A stretch of DNA of 64,000 bases, from contig JAJEET010000065.1 of NCBI GenBank assembly GCA_022820835.1, positions 1 through 64,000 on the forward strand, given 5' to 3'. Source of the DNA: Candidatus Poribacteria bacterium (GTDB lineage Bacteria; Poribacteria; WGA-4E; WGA-3G). Shown here piece after piece: positions 63,376 through 64,000 of the stretch; position 1 is the first letter of the stretch, and each line of letters starts with the position of its first letter. The notes beneath the pieces are model-generated. The model saw only the letters and a list, made by a program, of their open reading frames with translations. It had not been told where the DNA came from and ran no database searches. A program made the position numbers and the translations under genes.

Positions 63376-63470
63376 CTATGGACCTCCACCCTGTTTTATT
63401 GGCTAATACGTTGGGTTTCACTGCGTTCAACCCAACCTACAACTGCTATGGGCCTCCACCCTGTTTTATT
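63376..63470. repeat. 25-bp direct repeats flanking a short copy of the dispersed hairpin element
   Basis: A 25-bp sequence (63376-63400, core GACCTCCACCCTGTTTTATT) recurs at 63446-63470 with one mismatch. Between them lies CGTTGGGTTTC (63409-63419) and TTCAACCCAACC (63426-63437), copy 3 of the GTTGGGTT/AACCCAAC element, here reduced to 32 bp. A promoter for the isomerase gene is not evident. Confidence 0.55.
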
Positions 63471-63539
63471 CGATAAAGGTACTGCCCTCATAGGGAGACA
63501 AAAGAAAACTGGCAACTGAAAACTGATAACCGACAACTC

Positions 63540-64000
63540 TTAAAACCCCATTAAACCGCAGCATCGGCGGCAGACAGGCATCGGTCCATCATTGCTAATA
63601 GACCGTCGGAACTTCGTCGCCTTTTCGTTGTTCCACATATCAACAACTTTATCGGTTTTGATGTTGCCGATGATATAGTCGTGGTAATCGCGGCAGAGGC
63701 TAACGTCGCCGTTGCTATCAATCTCCATTGTCATGTAGATGCTGACACACTGGTTGTACCCGAAGGTTTGCTCATGATCGGTGTAATAAGTTTGGATCTC
63801 GCCTTTCGTATTGAGCCTCGGCATCATAATAGGTGGACAACGCCGCTGTTCGTTAGAGAGGCTTTCCATCTCTTCAAAGCGGTCAAGGATAACGCCGTGA
63901 TCAAAGTCCTTCCACGTTCCGATCCAACCGTAATGCGTCTGTGGCTTGAATCCGAAACGTTCCTCAAACTCTTCTGTATGCGCCTGTGCGGATTCGGAAT
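63540..64000 (-). CDS. radical SAM protein with SPASM domain, 5' end beyond the window
   Basis: The last 152 residues of a larger protein; the frame runs open to the window edge. It carries a C-terminal SPASM auxiliary-cluster pattern: Cys in NQCVSIYMTMEI, DVSLCRDYHDYIIGNI and PMPVCRRCCGLMGF, and MWNNEKATKFRR is typical of the SPASM exit. The catalytic radical SAM core (CxxxCxxC) would lie outside. Such proteins modify peptides, sugars or cofactors. The stop is 109 bp before the repeat that separates it from the isomerase gene. Confidence 0.75.
   Translation of the reverse strand, partial: SESAQAHTEEFEERFGFKPQTHYGWIGTWKDFDHGVILDRFEEMESLSNEQRRCPPIMMPRLNTKGEIQTYYTDHEQTFGYNQCVSIYMTMEIDSNGDVSLCRDYHDYIIGNIKTDKVVDMWNNEKATKFRRSISNDGPMPVCRRCCGLMGF

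Noticed and set aside
1..64000. CRISPR array or cas genes
   Set aside because: No regularly spaced repeats found; the intergenic repeats are pairs or isolated inverted repeats, and no cas-like protein other than TnpB is present.

Overview
The window looks like a chromosomal piece of an uncultured, diderm, moderate-GC bacterium. The best guess from content is Candidatus Poribacteria or a close relative. That is an inference from gene families (phytanoyl-CoA-dioxygenase-like protein, sugar isomerase/epimerase, secreted LamG-type proteins, long WD40 proteins, many dispersed intergenic repeats); there is no rRNA here to confirm it. Gram-negative architecture is clear: TolC, two RND pumps and an adaptor, DsbD, a TRAP-type binding protein and a bifunctional PBP. 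Promoters that can be read fit a sigma70-like pattern (TTGACA, 17-18 bp, TATAAT/TAAAAT/TAGAAT).

Layout. 1-4.6 kb: an IS200/IS605-type tnpB element that abuts two small unknown genes and an orphan type III restriction helicase-nuclease. 4.6-11 kb: two tandem PHP metallohydrolases, a family 9 glycosyltransferase, a WD40 protein and a HAD hydrolase, then converging lexA. 12-23.7 kb (+): redoxin, class A PBP, uvrB, rubredoxin-like protein, an active/inactive M16 peptidase pair, isochorismatase-like hydrolase, and a HigBA-like toxin-antitoxin pair whose toxin has a frameshift. 23.8-33.7 kb (-): efflux operon tolC, adaptor, RND, RND. 33.8-35.1 kb (-): two small secreted proteins, one frameshifted. 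35.3-44.4 kb (+): glcD, TPR protein, glcE, a PorX-like pseudo-receiver/PglZ protein, dsbD, TPR protein. 44.4-57.3 kb (-): tRNA-Thr and tRNA-Phe, two tandem dnaN genes each with its own promoter, TAXI binding protein, flavin halogenase-like oxidoreductase, antitoxin-like genes, a tight four-gene operon (Fe-alcohol dehydrogenase, PQQ-type propeller, HemN/HemW-like radical SAM, acyl-CoA-ligase-like), a PIN toxin pair and malate dehydrogenase. 58-64 kb: a second WD40 protein (+), then a minus-strand set with SPASM protein, sugar isomerase/epimerase, phytanoyl-dioxygenase-like protein, small membrane protein and a secreted protein.

Themes. Tandem duplication recurs: PHP x2, M16 x2, RND x2, dnaN x2; the PHP copies also duplicated flanking DNA, and each dnaN copy has the same promoter design. 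Intergenic DNA carries several short inverted-repeat elements (about 32-152 bp). Two short genes have apparent one-base deletions near their 5' ends, which may be real decay or assembly error. The most interesting candidates for something undescribed are the duplicated sliding clamp, the PorX-like protein outside an obvious type IX secretion context, a shared tryptophan-containing C-terminal tail on three secreted proteins, and the orphan restriction unit beside tnpB.
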